64,000 nt of DNA from Moraxellaceae bacterium (GTDB lineage Bacteria > Pseudomonadota > Gammaproteobacteria > Pseudomonadales > Moraxellaceae): contig JACKNZ010000013.1 in the NCBI GenBank assembly GCA_024234595.1, positions 1 to 64,000 on the forward strand. The letters are read 5' to 3'. Of this stretch, positions 1 to 9,387 are shown one piece after another (position 1 is the first letter of the stretch; the number at the start of each line of letters is the position of its first letter). Under the pieces are notes generated by a model that saw only the letters and a program-made list of their open reading frames with translations, ran no database searches and had not been told where the DNA came from. Both the position numbers and the translations under genes were made by a program.

Positions 1-961
1 AACGACCCGTCAAACGCAAATAATCTAAGGTTTGGTTGTCGATGGAGAACATTGCAGCCGTCGCACCGTATTCAGGTGCCATGTTGGAGATAGTTGCGCG
101 GTCACCAATGGTTAAACACGGTACACCTTCACCATAGAACTCTAAATACGCACCAACCACTTTTTCTTTACGCAAAAATTCGGTTAAAGCTAAGACCATA
201 TCCGTTGCGGTGATGCCTGCTTGACGTGTGCCCGTTAATTCAACACCAACCATGTCGGGTGTACGCATCCATGAAGCGCGACCCAACATCACGTTTTCGG
301 CTTCTAAACCACCGACACCCACCGAAATAACCCCTAAAGCATCAACGTGTGGCGTGTGTGAATCTGTACCCACACAGGTATCAGGATAGGCCACGCCATT
401 GTCACTGTGAATCACAGGTGACATTTTTTCGAGGTTGATTTGGTGCATAATGCCGTTACCCGCTGGGATAACATCGACATTATCAAAGGCAGTTTTTGTC
501 CAGTTAATAAAGTGGAAACGGTCTTCGTTGCGGCGTTCTTCAATGTCGCGGTTTTTTTGAAACGCATCAGGATCAAAACCACCACACTCTACGGCTAAAG
601 AATGGTCAACAATTAATTGGACTGGCACAACAGGATTCACTTTGGCTGGGTCGCCGCCTTGCTCGGCAATCGCATCACGTAAGCCTGCTAAGTCAACTAA
701 AGCGGTTTGACCTAAAATATCATGACAAACCACACGTGCAGGAAACCACGGAAAATCACGTTCGCGTTTACGTTCAATTAATTGCGTTAAACAGTCATTA
801 ATAATGGCTGGATCGGCTTTACGGACAATGTTTTCGGCATGAATACGTGCGGTATAGGGCAATGTTGCCCAAGCACCTGCCTTGATAGCATCAACAGCAG
901 CACGTGCGTCAAAATAGTCTAGGTTAGTATTGGGGAGTTTTTTGCGGAATTGGCTGTTCAT
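1..961 (-). CDS. acnD: Fe/S-dependent 2-methylcitrate dehydratase AcnD, 5' part (runs off left edge)
   Basis: Aconitase-family enzyme that dehydrates 2-methylcitrate to 2-methylaconitate in the methylcitrate cycle of propionate breakdown. About 320 N-terminal residues are present, starting [12 protein letters not shown] at 961 and staying open to the left edge. Aconitase-type blocks are visible: the [27 protein letters not shown] region is split across 720-650, then the [11 protein letters not shown] and [17 protein letters not shown] stretches, including the first cluster-binding region. The start and the linked prpB and prpC favour AcnD over the housekeeping aconitase AcnA, which shares these motifs. 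It is the last visible gene of the gntR-prpB-prpC-acnD operon. An acnD partner, prpF, would be expected beyond the window. The C-terminal domain is not visible. Confidence 0.9.
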   Translation of the reverse strand, partial: MNSQFRKKLPNTNLDYFDARAAVDAIKAGAWATLPYTARIHAENIVRKADPAIINDCLTQLIERKRERDFPWFPARVVCHDILGQTALVDLAGLRDAIAEQGGDPAKVNPVVPVQLIVDHSLAVECGGFDPDAFQKNRDIEERRNEDRFHFINWTKTAFDNVDVIPAGNGIMHQINLEKMSPVIHSDNGVAYPDTCVGTDSHTPHVDALGVISVGVGGLEAENVMLGRASWMRTPDMVGVELTGTRQAGITATDMVLALTEFLRKEKVVGAYLEFYGEGVPCLTIGDRATISNMAPEYGATAAMFSIDNQTLDYLRLTGR

Positions 962-976
962 AATAGCGGTCTCTAG

Positions 977-1100
977 TCACCCTCTCCTTTCAGGAGAGGG
1001 CTGGGGTGAGGTCTTTTAACGATTGATATTTCACCCTCACCCTAACCCTCTCCCACAGGGAGAGGGAACACGCTTTTTGTTATAGGGAGAGGGAGAACTC
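977..1100. repeat. Dispersed CCCTCACCC/CCTCTCCC palindromic repeat (family A), prpC-acnD gap
   Basis: The gap between prpC and acnD is filled by imperfect inverted copies of a motif with CACCCTCTCC, GGAGAGGG, CCCTAACCCTCTCCC and CAGGGAGAGGG. Related copies occur at 28294-28333, 48963-49035 and 50353-50395, always between genes. The fold-back structure and intergenic placement are typical of REP-like elements. It lies inside the operon transcript, so it could form an mRNA hairpin that sets the amount of acnD message. That effect is inference. Confidence 0.75.
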
Positions 1101-1105
1101 AATGC

Positions 1106-2263
1106 TTACTTACGCTCTGCTAATGGCACAAATTTTTGATCTTCTGGGCCAGTGTAGTTAGCACTTGGACGAATAATCTTGCCATCAATACGTTGTTCAA
1201 TAATGTGTGCAGACCAACCCGAGGTACGGGCAATCACAAACAACGGTGTAAACATATCCGTTGGCACACCCATCATGTGATAGCTCACCGCCGAGAACCA
1301 ATCTAAGTTCGGGAACATCTTTTTGATTTCCCACATCACACTTTCTAAACGCTCAGCAATGTCATACATCTTGGTATTGCTTTGCTCTACGCTTAACTCA
1401 TGAGCAACCTTTTTAATAACCACGTTACGTGGGTCGCTAACGGTATACACAGGATGACCAAAACCAATAATCACTTCTTTGCGGCCTACACGCTCACGAA
1501 TATCTGCTTCGGCTTCGTCTGGTGTGTCATAACGCTTTTGGATTTCAAAAGCAACTTCGTTAGCACCACCATGTTTAGGACCACGCAATGCACCAATCGC
1601 ACCACAAATCGCTGAATACATATCAGAGCCTGTACCAGCAACCACACGACCTGTAAACGTAGAGGCATTAAACTCATGCTCTGCGTATAAAATTAAGGAC
1701 GTATGCATAGCACGAACCCAGCTTTCGCTTGGCTTTTGACCATGTAACAAATGTAAGAAATGACCGCCAATGGAGTCGTCATCGGTTTCAACATCAATAC
1801 GCTTGCCGTTATAAGCAAAGTGATACCAATACAACAACATAGAACCCAAACAAGCCATTAACTTATCAGCAATATCACGCGCACCAGGGTGATTATGGTC
1901 TTCTTTTTCAGGTTTCACACAACCTAATACCGACACACCTGTTCTCATCACATCCATTGGATGAGAAGATGGTGGTAATTGTTCTAAAGCAACTTTGACC
2001 GCCGCTGGCAAACCACGTAAGGCTTTTAATTTGGCTTTATAACCTGCTAATTCAGCTGTGTTTGGAAATTTGCCATGCACCAATAAATACGCTACTTCTT
2101 CAAATTCACTGGTCGTTGCAATATCTAAAATGTCATAACCACGATAGTGTAAATCGTTACCACTACGGCCAACGGTACATAAAGCGGTGTTACCTGCGGC
2201 TGTGCCTGATAAAGCAACGGATTTTTTGGGTTTAAAACCTGTGGTTGTTGTTTCTGTCATCAT
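1106..2263 (-). CDS. prpC: 2-methylcitrate synthase
   Basis: Condenses propionyl-CoA with oxaloacetate to 2-methylcitrate in the cytoplasm, the first committed step of the methylcitrate cycle. The protein has 385 residues, the usual size of the short citrate-synthase type. Family blocks are seen: the LHYRGYDI entry motif, the GPKHGGANE active-site His region, the GFGHPVY active-site His segment, and the [21 protein letters not shown]-terminal Asp/Arg region given in parts. The start (MMTETTTTG) has a GAGG ribosome site about 10 bases upstream. It follows prpB by 33 bases and precedes acnD. Operon position separates it from ordinary GltA, which is longer. Confidence 0.95.
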   Translation of the reverse strand: MMTETTTTGFKPKKSVALSGTAAGNTALCTVGRSGNDLHYRGYDILDIATTSEFEEVAYLLVHGKFPNTAELAGYKAKLKALRGLPAAVKVALEQLPPSSHPMDVMRTGVSVLGCVKPEKEDHNHPGARDIADKLMACLGSMLLYWYHFAYNGKRIDVETDDDSIGGHFLHLLHGQKPSESWVRAMHTSLILYAEHEFNASTFTGRVVAGTGSDMYSAICGAIGALRGPKHGGANEVAFEIQKRYDTPDEAEADIRERVGRKEVIIGFGHPVYTVSDPRNVVIKKVAHELSVEQSNTKMYDIAERLESVMWEIKKMFPNLDWFSAVSYHMMGVPTDMFTPLFVIARTSGWSAHIIEQRIDGKIIRPSANYTGPEDQKFVPLAERK

Positions 2264-2296
2264 TTTTACTGTTCCTCTTGTCTCAAATGAATTGCT

Positions 2297-3181
2297 TTAT
2301 TTTTTAGCTGCAAACAAAGCGTCTAATTTACCTTCAAAAGCGTGATAACCAATACGGTCATATAACTCTTCACGCGTTTGCATGATGTCCACCACTTCAC
2401 GTTGATGACCATTAGCACGTACCGATTGATATACCAATTCTGCCGCTTTGTTCATGGCACGGAAGGCACTGAGCGGATATAACACCATGCCAACACCTGT
2501 GGGTGCTAAATCGTCAACGCTAAACAACGGTGTTTTACCAAATTCAGTAATATTGGCTAACACAGGCACTTTTACTGCATCAACAAACTTTTTATAGGTT
2601 TCTAAATCATAGGCGGCTTCGGCAAAAATACCATCCGCACCTGCCTCTACACATTTAATCGCACGCTCAATGGCGGCATCCACACCATGCACTTGAATCG
2701 CATCAGTACGCGCAATCAAAAAGAAGTTAGGGTCAGTTTTGGCATCAGCAGCCGCTTTAACACGGTCAACCATTTCTTCGGTAGAAACAATTTCTTTACC
2801 GGGACGGTGACCACAACGTTTTGCACCGACTTGGTCTTCAATATGACAAGCGGCTGCGCCTGCTTTAATTAAACTTTTTACCGTACGTTCGATGTTAAAC
2901 GCACTTGGGCCAAAACCTGTGTCAATATCCACCAATAATGGCAAATCACAGACATCAGTAATACGGCGTGTGTCAATCAACACATCATCTAAGGTATTAA
3001 TACCCAAATCAGGCAAACCTAAAGAACCTGCGGCAACACCACCACCTGATAAATAAATCGCCTTAAAACCTGCACGTTTGGCTAATAACGCATGATTAGC
3101 ATTGATAGCACCAATCACCTGTAACGGGGATTCTTCGGCTAAGGCTTGGCGAAAACGCGCACCTGCACTGTGTAAACTCAT
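2297..3181 (-). CDS. prpB: 2-methylisocitrate lyase
   Basis: Cleaves 2-methylisocitrate to pyruvate and succinate, the last step of the methylcitrate cycle. The 294-residue protein has the isocitrate-lyase/PEP-mutase TIM-barrel layout. It carries the [10 protein letters not shown] entry, the [11 protein letters not shown] metal-binding region with its acidic residues, and the [10 protein letters not shown] active-site loop. The Cys in KRCGH is the expected catalytic residue. The start codon overlaps the stop of the upstream GntR regulator by 4 bases (ATGA), so the two are translationally coupled and share one mRNA. Confidence 0.96.
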   Translation of the reverse strand: MSLHSAGARFRQALAEESPLQVIGAINANHALLAKRAGFKAIYLSGGGVAAGSLGLPDLGINTLDDVLIDTRRITDVCDLPLLVDIDTGFGPSAFNIERTVKSLIKAGAAACHIEDQVGAKRCGHRPGKEIVSTEEMVDRVKAAADAKTDPNFFLIARTDAIQVHGVDAAIERAIKCVEAGADGIFAEAAYDLETYKKFVDAVKVPVLANITEFGKTPLFSVDDLAPTGVGMVLYPLSAFRAMNKAAELVYQSVRANGHQREVVDIMQTREELYDRIGYHAFEGKLDALFAAKK

Positions 3182-3930
3182 CTTTTCTCTCCAACTAAGT
3201 GGTTTTGGATATTTTGACGCGCGGCACTGATATGACGGCGCATTAACAACTCAGCCATTTCACCGTCTTTGGCTTCAATGGCTTCAATAATTCGGGAATG
3301 TTCGGCAAATGCCTTATGGGGACGACCTTCGGTCACAGAAAACTGATAACGATACAAACGCACCCGATGATATAACTCACCACAGAGCATTTGCATCAAC
3401 ACGTCATTACGACTGGCCTTTACAATCCGATAGTGAAAATCAAAATCACCTTCTTCTTGATAATAGCCCTTACCTGTTTGTAACTCGGTTTGTTGTTGGT
3501 GCTGTTGCAACAGTTGCTTTAAGCCTTGTACTTCTTCTTCGGTAACATGCTCAGCCGCCAAACGTGCAGCCATGCCTTCCAAGACTTCACGCACTTGGTA
3601 CATCTGCAACACATCATCAATGGTTAGCTCAACAACACGCACGCCCACATGCGGAATACGGGTCAATAATTTTCGCGCCTCAAGACGACGCAAAGCTTCG
3701 CGTAATGGGCCGCGAGAAACACCATAACGAGCGGTCAACTCCGCTTCGGACATTTTTACGCCTGCTTTGAGTTGACCTTTGACAATCGCATCCTGAATTT
3801 GGGCAAATACTCGATCTGCTAAGGTAATATTAGCTTCATCTGAAGATTCTATGATTGAAGAAGGAGTGTGCTGCACAATATTGTCTACAATCTTGTAAAA
3901 AGTAGAGCAATAATAAGCAAAATAGAGCAT
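3178..3930 (-). CDS. GntR/FadR-family (FCD) regulator of the prp operon
   Basis: Transcription factor with an N-terminal winged helix (about residues 35-100, including [22 protein letters not shown]) and a C-terminal FCD ligand domain rich in helices. First gene of the prp operon, coupled to prpB by a 4-base overlap, so it probably controls its own operon in response to a methylcitrate-pathway intermediate. The start is uncertain. ATG at 3930 has no clear ribosome site. The first 25 residues ([13 protein letters not shown]...) look unlike the family and span a likely operator. GTG at 3876 is an alternative. Calling it PrpR would follow pseudomonad usage but is unrelated to the enterobacterial sigma54-type PrpR. 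Confidence 0.88.
   Translation of the reverse strand: MLYFAYYCSTFYKIVDNIVQHTPSSIIESSDEANITLADRVFAQIQDAIVKGQLKAGVKMSEAELTARYGVSRGPLREALRRLEARKLLTRIPHVGVRVVELTIDDVLQMYQVREVLEGMAARLAAEHVTEEEVQGLKQLLQQHQQQTELQTGKGYYQEEGDFDFHYRIVKASRNDVLMQMLCGELYHRVRLYRYQFSVTEGRPHKAFAEHSRIIEAIEAKDGEMAELLMRRHISAARQNIQNHLVGEKR
3880..3891. promoter_or_regulatory. Candidate GntR operator ATTGTCTACAAT
   Basis: ATTGT-CT-ACAAT is an inverted repeat resembling TTGTnnACAA sites bound by FCD-type GntR regulators. It overlaps the first codons of the longest gntR reading frame. The core TGTCTACAA recurs at 3955-3963, about 74 bases upstream, giving two similarly oriented sites around the operon promoter. Binding is inferred. 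Confidence 0.5.
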
Positions 3931-3954
3931 CAGTCAAGCTTAATACGGCATTTA

Positions 3955-3963
3955 TGTCTACAA
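3955..3963. promoter_or_regulatory. Second copy of the TGTCTACAA half-site
   Basis: Repeats the core of the site at 3880-3891 in the gap between gntR and the divergent GGDEF-EAL gene. Two spaced sites would fit cooperative or looping repression. It is short enough that chance cannot be excluded. Confidence 0.35.
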
Positions 3964-4145
3964 AAACCCTAAATAACTGTAAGAAAATTAACTAAACCCA
4001 AAAAAATCTATGCAAAAAAACACTATTCTCCACTGTTTTTCTCTTGTGTCTTATCTTATTTAGTGGAATTATAGCTTCCACAAAAAGGATATATGGGCTG
4101 TCTGCTCAAGCCTCCTCGCCCCTTACTTTATGATATTTAATTCTC

Positions 4146-6248
4146 ATGGATATGATTGACATTGCCACATCCGACTTAGCCGCTTTATCTTGGCAAATAT
4201 CACCATTATTTGTTATTTTTAGTCTGATGTTGTGCAGTCTCAGTATTTATGTGATTCCTTATATTATTCACAAACTCAATACTATTACTGCAACAACCAC
4301 AAAATTACAAGTCATTGCCTGCGGAATAGCAGCCTTCATTACTGCATTTAATATTTGGGTAGTGAATTTATTATTATTACTTGGCATCAAACTATTTAGC
4401 TTTAAGTACAATTTATTTTTGTTATTACCTTTACTCATGTTGAGTATTGTATATTTTTTATTGTTTTATATAAAATCAAAAAAAGAAAATCACGTTTTTT
4501 ACCATATACTTTGGGTTTTATTGCATAGTGCTTGTTTATTTTTTGCAAACTTCACCATGTTTTTCTCAATCATTGATAGCCATTACTTTTCAATAAGTTA
4601 CTACAAGGTTTTAGTGGGTATTATTATTGCCCTAGGTGCCAGCTTTTTAATCATTGCATTAAATCATCTTGAATATCATTACAAAAATGCCTTCAAACAT
4701 AGTTTATATGCCATTGGCATTTCATTACTGATTATCGGGTGCTACAGAGTCAATCTTAGTAGTATCGACTTTTTTTATTATCCACCATTATTAAATGCTC
4801 AAGAAAATTTTGAAAAACTGGCCATTGGGATTATCGCCACATTATTTAGCACATTAAGTAGCTTGTTATTTTTAGGAGGATTATTTGCTTATGGCCGAAT
4901 ACAACTTCAAAATCGTCAATTACAGGACTTAGAAGACCTAACACACAAATTAAGTGGCGACCAAACTTCACTCGAAAAACTTGCTCATTATGACAGCCTG
5001 ACTGGTTTATTTAATCGCCGTGCCTTTATGGATGCTTTTACCGCACGATTAACCGAAGCCAAACAAGCTGCAAACAAACTGGCAGTGATGTTTATTGACC
5101 TCGATAATTTTAAAACTATCAATGATTCATTGGGACATGCAGCAGGCGATGAATTATTACGGATTGTTTCTCGGCGTTTACGCAGTGTATTACGCGGTCA
5201 TGATTTGATTGGGCGTATGGGCGGAGATGAATTTTGCCTTATTACTCCTATTTCGAGTGTGCCAGAAGCAAAAGTCATTGCTAACCGTGTGTTACACAAA
5301 ATGCAAGAGCCGATTACCCTAAGTGGCCAAGTGGCTAATACCACACTCAGCATAGGCATTAGCTTGTTTCCTTATGATGGTGACAGCCAAGATATATTGA
5401 TTAAAAATGCTGACAATGCTCTTTATCAGTCCAAAGCTAGCGGTCGAAATACTATTAGCTTTTATAGTGACTATTTGCAACATAAATCTCATCGAGAAAT
5501 GAGACTACAAAAGGATTTGCATATCGCCATTGCACAATCACAATTATTTATTCAATATCAGCCTGTCATACGTTTAAGTGACAAAAAAATCATTAGTTTA
5601 GAAGCACTTGTCAGATGGCAGCACCCCGAAAAAGGCATTTTAACGCCCGAAAGCTTTATCAATATTGCCGAATTTAATGGTTTTGTTGAATTGGTCGATA
5701 AGTGGGTGATTCGACAAATTTGCAAAGATATTCATCTTGTGCGCAAAAAAAACAACTTTTTAGCCATTACCATGAATTGCTCCGCATTAAATATGAGCAA
5801 TGATAACTTTGTCAGCGATACATTAGATATTTTAAAAGCAGAACAGGTTGATTTAGATTCTTTTTGTTTTGAGCTATCCGAAAACATTTTATATGAATAC
5901 CGTCACAAAGCCCCGATTTTTTTGTCTAAACTTAATCAATCAGGGCTCAAGTTGATTGTTGATGATTTTGGCTCAGGGGTGTCATCGTTAATGTGGCTCA
6001 CCACCTTGCCTGTCATTGCCATTAAACTCGATAGATGTTTGCTACTCGATACCAACAATCCTCAAGAGCGTGCCATTATTGCGGCCATTATTGCTATGTC
6101 GCATAAACTTAATTGGCAAGTAACCGCCAAGGGCGTTGAGTTAAGTGAGCAAACAGACCTGCTCGTGGCAGAACAATGTGACTCGGTACAAGGTTATGCT
6201 TTTGGCAAACCTGCTCGCCTAGCAGATATTTTGCCCTTGTTAGAATAA
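4146..6248 (+). CDS. Membrane GGDEF-EAL cyclic-di-GMP signalling protein
   Basis: The 700-residue protein has an N-terminal membrane region of about seven hydrophobic segments (roughly residues 15-255), a GGDEF domain (about 275-430) and an EAL domain (about 445-700). The GGDEF motif is intact at 359-363 (GRMGGDEF) and an RxxD inhibitory-site motif (RGHD) lies five residues before it, so diguanylate cyclase activity with product feedback is expected. The EAL domain keeps E486-A487-L488, D606-D607 and K627. However, the usual EGVE motif reads KGVE, so its first Glu is K662. The EAL half may therefore be a weak or inactive phosphodiesterase. It stands alone, divergent from gntR, and its 3' end overlaps the convergent TauE gene by 9 bases. 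Confidence 0.93.
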   Translation: MDMIDIATSDLAALSWQISPLFVIFSLMLCSLSIYVIPYIIHKLNTITATTTKLQVIACGIAAFITAFNIWVVNLLLLLGIKLFSFKYNLFLLLPLLMLSIVYFLLFYIKSKKENHVFYHILWVLLHSACLFFANFTMFFSIIDSHYFSISYYKVLVGIIIALGASFLIIALNHLEYHYKNAFKHSLYAIGISLLIIGCYRVNLSSIDFFYYPPLLNAQENFEKLAIGIIATLFSTLSSLLFLGGLFAYGRIQLQNRQLQDLEDLTHKLSGDQTSLEKLAHYDSLTGLFNRRAFMDAFTARLTEAKQAANKLAVMFIDLDNFKTINDSLGHAAGDELLRIVSRRLRSVLRGHDLIGRMGGDEFCLITPISSVPEAKVIANRVLHKMQEPITLSGQVANTTLSIGISLFPYDGDSQDILIKNADNALYQSKASGRNTISFYSDYLQHKSHREMRLQKDLHIAIAQSQLFIQYQPVIRLSDKKIISLEALVRWQHPEKGILTPESFINIAEFNGFVELVDKWVIRQICKDIHLVRKKNNFLAITMNCSALNMSNDNFVSDTLDILKAEQVDLDSFCFELSENILYEYRHKAPIFLSKLNQSGLKLIVDDFGSGVSSLMWLTTLPVIAIKLDRCLLLDTNNPQERAIIAAIIAMSHKLNWQVTAKGVELSEQTDLLVAEQCDSVQGYAFGKPARLADILPLLE

Positions 6249-7010
6249 TTGCCAAGATTTAATAACTAGACTTAAACCTACGATTAAAGTCAGCCCCTCA
6301 AAACTGCGTTTGACCCATGTATTGCCCTGCAATAATGCCCAATGCGCGCCTAAATACCCACCTAACAACGAGCCTAATAACAAAGCAGGTAACCATGACC
6401 ATGCAACTGTTGTTTGTTGCGCTAAAAATACGGCTCCCAAACCATTCCAAAACAAACCTACTAAAATCAGTGTATAAGAAACCGCACGGGTAAAATCTAA
6501 GCCAAACCAACGCACTAGCCACAGCGTTACAAACAAACCAGTCCCCGAAGTTAGTGAACCATTGAGCACACCAATACTAAACAGTCCTACACCCCCTACG
6601 GTTAACCCATAGATATCACGATGTATTCGTTGCGGCGTTAATCCTAAATTTGGCTTAAAAATCGAATATAATCCTAAGCCCAAGGTTAACACACCTAAGG
6701 CACAACTTGCCCAAAACTCTGGAATTTTGACAATAATTTTTGTCCCCAACCAAACACCTGGTAAACCTGCCATCAAAATATAAAACGAGAACCGCCAATT
6801 AAACTTGCCACTTTGCCAATGACGTAAAGTCGCGCCTACCCCCAAAGCAACGCTAGCAATTTTGTGAGTTGCCAAGGCTACTGCAAAAGGTAAACCCAAA
6901 TGCAACAAGGCAGGTAACTGCAATAAACCTGCACCACCGCCTGCTAGTGCCGATAATAAATTTGCAACCAAAGACACCAAAAATAATACCAAGAGTTCTA
7001 CAATAGACAC
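6240..7010 (-). CDS. TauE/SafE-family membrane exporter
   Basis: About 256 residues and some eight hydrophobic segments, with the family's N-terminal LLSALAGGGAGLLQLPALL loop and a second half beginning near GGVGLFSIGVLNGSLTSGTG. The family includes sulfite and organosulfur exporters, but the substrate is unknown here. The frame is open from GTG at 7034. I prefer GTG at 7010 because AAAAGG lies eight bases before it and the protein then starts directly at the first membrane segment. It is monocistronic and convergent with the GGDEF-EAL gene. Confidence 0.85.
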   Translation of the reverse strand: MSIVELLVLFLVSLVANLLSALAGGGAGLLQLPALLHLGLPFAVALATHKIASVALGVGATLRHWQSGKFNWRFSFYILMAGLPGVWLGTKIIVKIPEFWASCALGVLTLGLGLYSIFKPNLGLTPQRIHRDIYGLTVGGVGLFSIGVLNGSLTSGTGLFVTLWLVRWFGLDFTRAVSYTLILVGLFWNGLGAVFLAQQTTVAWSWLPALLLGSLLGGYLGAHWALLQGNTWVKRSFEGLTLIVGLSLVIKSWQLF

Positions 7011-7165
7011 TAAACACACCTTTTGTATAATCACAACTTACGTTATGCTAAACGTCTGATTACGCGACTTTTAGAATACATATTCTTTCGTCAAAGCATA
7101 AAACTTACAATATTTACGCGTAGCTTGTACCCTGCGTATTATAGCGATTAGAGGACTCATAATTG

Positions 7166-7828
7166 ATGCCATACTTAAGATATAAATTAGGATTTGCCAT
7201 TATTTGTGGCTCTTTGATTGCGAATGCAGCACTGGCAGCGGATGATAGCAGCGTGGGCAAGCGTTTATATCGTTATTATAACGATAAAGGCATTCCTACC
7301 ATGAGTGACCAAATCACCGATGAACATATTCGACGTGGTTATGATATCGTTGATCGAAATATGCAAGTGATTCGTCACTTTCCGCCTTTTGATGAGGCTG
7401 TTTATCAAAAGGACAAAGCCAAAAGAGATTCGGCTTTTAAACAACAACAAGAAGATGCACGTATTTTGCGCTTATTTTCGTCTGCGCGTGATGCAGAACT
7501 TGCTCGTAATCGCCAATTAGATACCTTAGAAACCAGTATTGGCTATAACAATTTACAGTTGCAACGCATAAAACGCTTGCGCGCGACTTTTGTGGCTGAG
7601 GCAGCAGCGACGGAGCGTACTACCAAAAAAGCCGACCCCAAAGTTCAGGGACGTATTGCCGAATTTGATAAACAGATTTTAGACTTACAAACGCTTATTA
7701 ACTATCAGCGCATTGAAAAAAGCAAAGTCACCAACGATTTTGTGCCTATTATAAAACGCCTTAGCGAATTAGAAAAAATCGAAGAAAGCAAAGGCAGCAT
7801 ACAGTTTATGCCCAGCAAACAACCTTAG
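7166..7828 (+). CDS. Secreted DUF4124-like coiled-coil protein, function unknown
   Basis: Starts MPYLRYKLGF with a signal peptide ending near ANAALA-ADD (about residue 24), so it is probably periplasmic. Residues about 32-75 (KRLYRYYNDKGIPTMSDQ, then a tyrosine-rich stretch ending in VIRHFPP) resemble a DUF4124 beta-rich domain. The rest is charged and helical, likely coiled coil, to the end. ATG at 7166 with GAGG at 7151 is preferred over TTG at 7163. It converges on chpC and shares a bidirectional terminator with it. No pilus function can be read from the sequence. Confidence 0.7.
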   Translation: MPYLRYKLGFAIICGSLIANAALAADDSSVGKRLYRYYNDKGIPTMSDQITDEHIRRGYDIVDRNMQVIRHFPPFDEAVYQKDKAKRDSAFKQQQEDARILRLFSSARDAELARNRQLDTLETSIGYNNLQLQRIKRLRATFVAEAAATERTTKKADPKVQGRIAEFDKQILDLQTLINYQRIEKSKVTNDFVPIIKRLSELEKIEESKGSIQFMPSKQP

Positions 7829-7829
7829 C

Positions 7830-7863
7830 AAAAAGCTTGTAGTTTATTTACAACAAGCTTTTT
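7830..7863. terminator. Bidirectional terminator between DUF4124 gene and chpC
   Basis: Arms AAAAAGCTTGT (7830-7840) and ACAAGCTTTTT (7853-7863) form an 11-bp stem with A and T runs in the arms, which works in both directions. The chpC stop codon lies in the loop. Confidence 0.8.
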
Positions 7864-8345
7864 AACTTAGCCTCAAGCGCGTCTAATTCTGGAATCACGC
7901 ACAAGTTGTTCTGATATTTGACTTGCAAATACTCCATTGCACCCGTTGTTGCATGATCTAAATCCTCAATCTCGGCAATTTTTATTTTATTGAGTGTCGG
8001 CTCTGCTTGTAAGGCCAAAGCGTAATGCGTATGCTCTTCTCCTAAATTTGCTGCAACAACAATGGCTAACTTTTGTGGTGCAGGTGCAGAATTATCACCA
8101 TTAAATGCTTCAAATGAAATGACGGGTAGAGGCTCCCCTTCCCATGTCACCTGTCCCAACAAACCAACACTGGTATTTTTTTTAGTTGCTTTTAATTGTG
8201 ATGCAGAAATAATCTCTGCCACAGCTCCTTGAGGCAATAACATTTTTTTTTGCCACAAAGGTAACACATAAACATCCAATTTACCTGTTGTTGCACTGAG
8301 CAAAGTCGATTGATTTATTCCGACATTTTTTTGTGCTTCTGCCAT
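7848..8345 (-). CDS. chpC: CheW-like protein ChpC
   Basis: CheW-fold adaptor of the Pil-Chp chemosensory system, about 165 residues. By analogy with Pseudomonas ChpC it would couple an additional receptor to ChpA. The fold is supported by beta-strand patterns such as YVLPLWQKKMLLPQGAVAEII and LLGQVTWEGEPLPVISFE, which match CheW subdomain ends. ATG at 8345 is chosen because AGAGGG lies just upstream. The longer frame begins with TTG at 8351. It is the last gene of the cluster and lies 11 bases after chpB. Sequence similarity within CheW proteins is low, so the name rests mainly on position. Confidence 0.85.
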   Translation of the reverse strand: MAEAQKNVGINQSTLLSATTGKLDVYVLPLWQKKMLLPQGAVAEIISASQLKATKKNTSVGLLGQVTWEGEPLPVISFEAFNGDNSAPAPQKLAIVVAANLGEEHTHYALALQAEPTLNKIKIAEIEDLDHATTGAMEYLQVKYQNNLCVIPELDALEAKLKSLL

Positions 8346-8356
8346 TATCAAGCCCT

Positions 8357-9379
8357 CTATGCCATACTTAACTGGATGTTACGACTAATATAACTCACTA
8401 ATTTACTTGCCAAATCAAATGGAGTACCCGAAAAAGACACACAACCTGTTGCACGCATTGCATCAGGCTGACTTGGGCAAGCGCAAGTCTTTTCATCTTG
8501 CGCCCAAATTACACCACCTGCCTCAATCATTTGTGGGCCACTGATTGAACCGTCACTGCCCATACCACTAAAAATAATTGCCACTGAGCGTTTAGTAAAG
8601 CGACGGCTGACATTGGCTAACACTTGGTCAATAGAAGGTGAATATGGCCCATCCCATTTAATATTTCTAGAAATCACTTGGCCATCGGCACTAAAATCTA
8701 TTTCTGTTTCAACAGGGGCAATCAACAACTCACCCGACTTGAGCAAATCTCCACCTTTGGCAATACGACAAGGCATATGATTATGACGCACTAGTACCCG
8801 AGTTAAAGATTCCTGCATCCTCGCATCAATATGTTGTGCCAAAATAAAAGAGACAGGCAAACCTGCTGGGATATAATCTAAAAACTCTTTGACTGCTGCA
8901 GGCCCCCCCAATGAGGCGGCTAGAACACAAACATATTCGACACGTTGGGTCTTATATGCCAACACATCTGCAGGTACTGTTAATATCTGTTTAGGCTGTG
9001 CGGCTTCTGTAACCGTTGCGGCTTCCAATCGCTCTAGATTTTCCTGAACAACAGGATGACCAACAACATCGTAAAGCTTAATAAAAACTCGACGCTCCCA
9101 ACGAGGATATTGACGTGTTCCTTGAGCTGGTGCTTGATCTAAACCAAATAGAACAGGCACACCTGTATCTAATACTTTATCTAATAAAGCATCATCCTCA
9201 TCTTCCATGTCAACAATCCAAACATCGGGCGACACAGAATTAAATAACCGCTCATCTAAACGTTCTGCTGAGGTATTTAATACCAAGTCATAACCTTGAC
9301 CTTTAACAGCGTGTGCTAAGGCAAGGCGTTGCAGACTCATATCAGACACAATAGCAACACGCGGATTCCTTTTCGTCAT
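8357..9379 (-). CDS. chpB: CheB-type methylesterase ChpB
   Basis: Removes methyl groups from receptor glutamates (PilJ), opposing PilK. The 340-residue protein has an N-terminal receiver-like region (about 1-125) with atypical acidic pocket residues (IVDMEDEDD) and a C-terminal CheB domain. The catalytic triad is visible: Ser in LAASLGGPAAV, His in LAQHIDARMQ and Asp in FSGMGSDGS. It sits 8 bases after chpA. Its presence with pilK means the adaptation branch is complete in this organism. Confidence 0.93.
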   Translation of the reverse strand: MTKRNPRVAIVSDMSLQRLALAHAVKGQGYDLVLNTSAERLDERLFNSVSPDVWIVDMEDEDDALLDKVLDTGVPVLFGLDQAPAQGTRQYPRWERRVFIKLYDVVGHPVVQENLERLEAATVTEAAQPKQILTVPADVLAYKTQRVEYVCVLAASLGGPAAVKEFLDYIPAGLPVSFILAQHIDARMQESLTRVLVRHNHMPCRIAKGGDLLKSGELLIAPVETEIDFSADGQVISRNIKWDGPYSPSIDQVLANVSRRFTKRSVAIIFSGMGSDGSISGPQMIEAGGVIWAQDEKTCACPSQPDAMRATGCVSFSGTPFDLASKLVSYISRNIQLSMA

Positions 9380-9387
9380 AATTCGCT

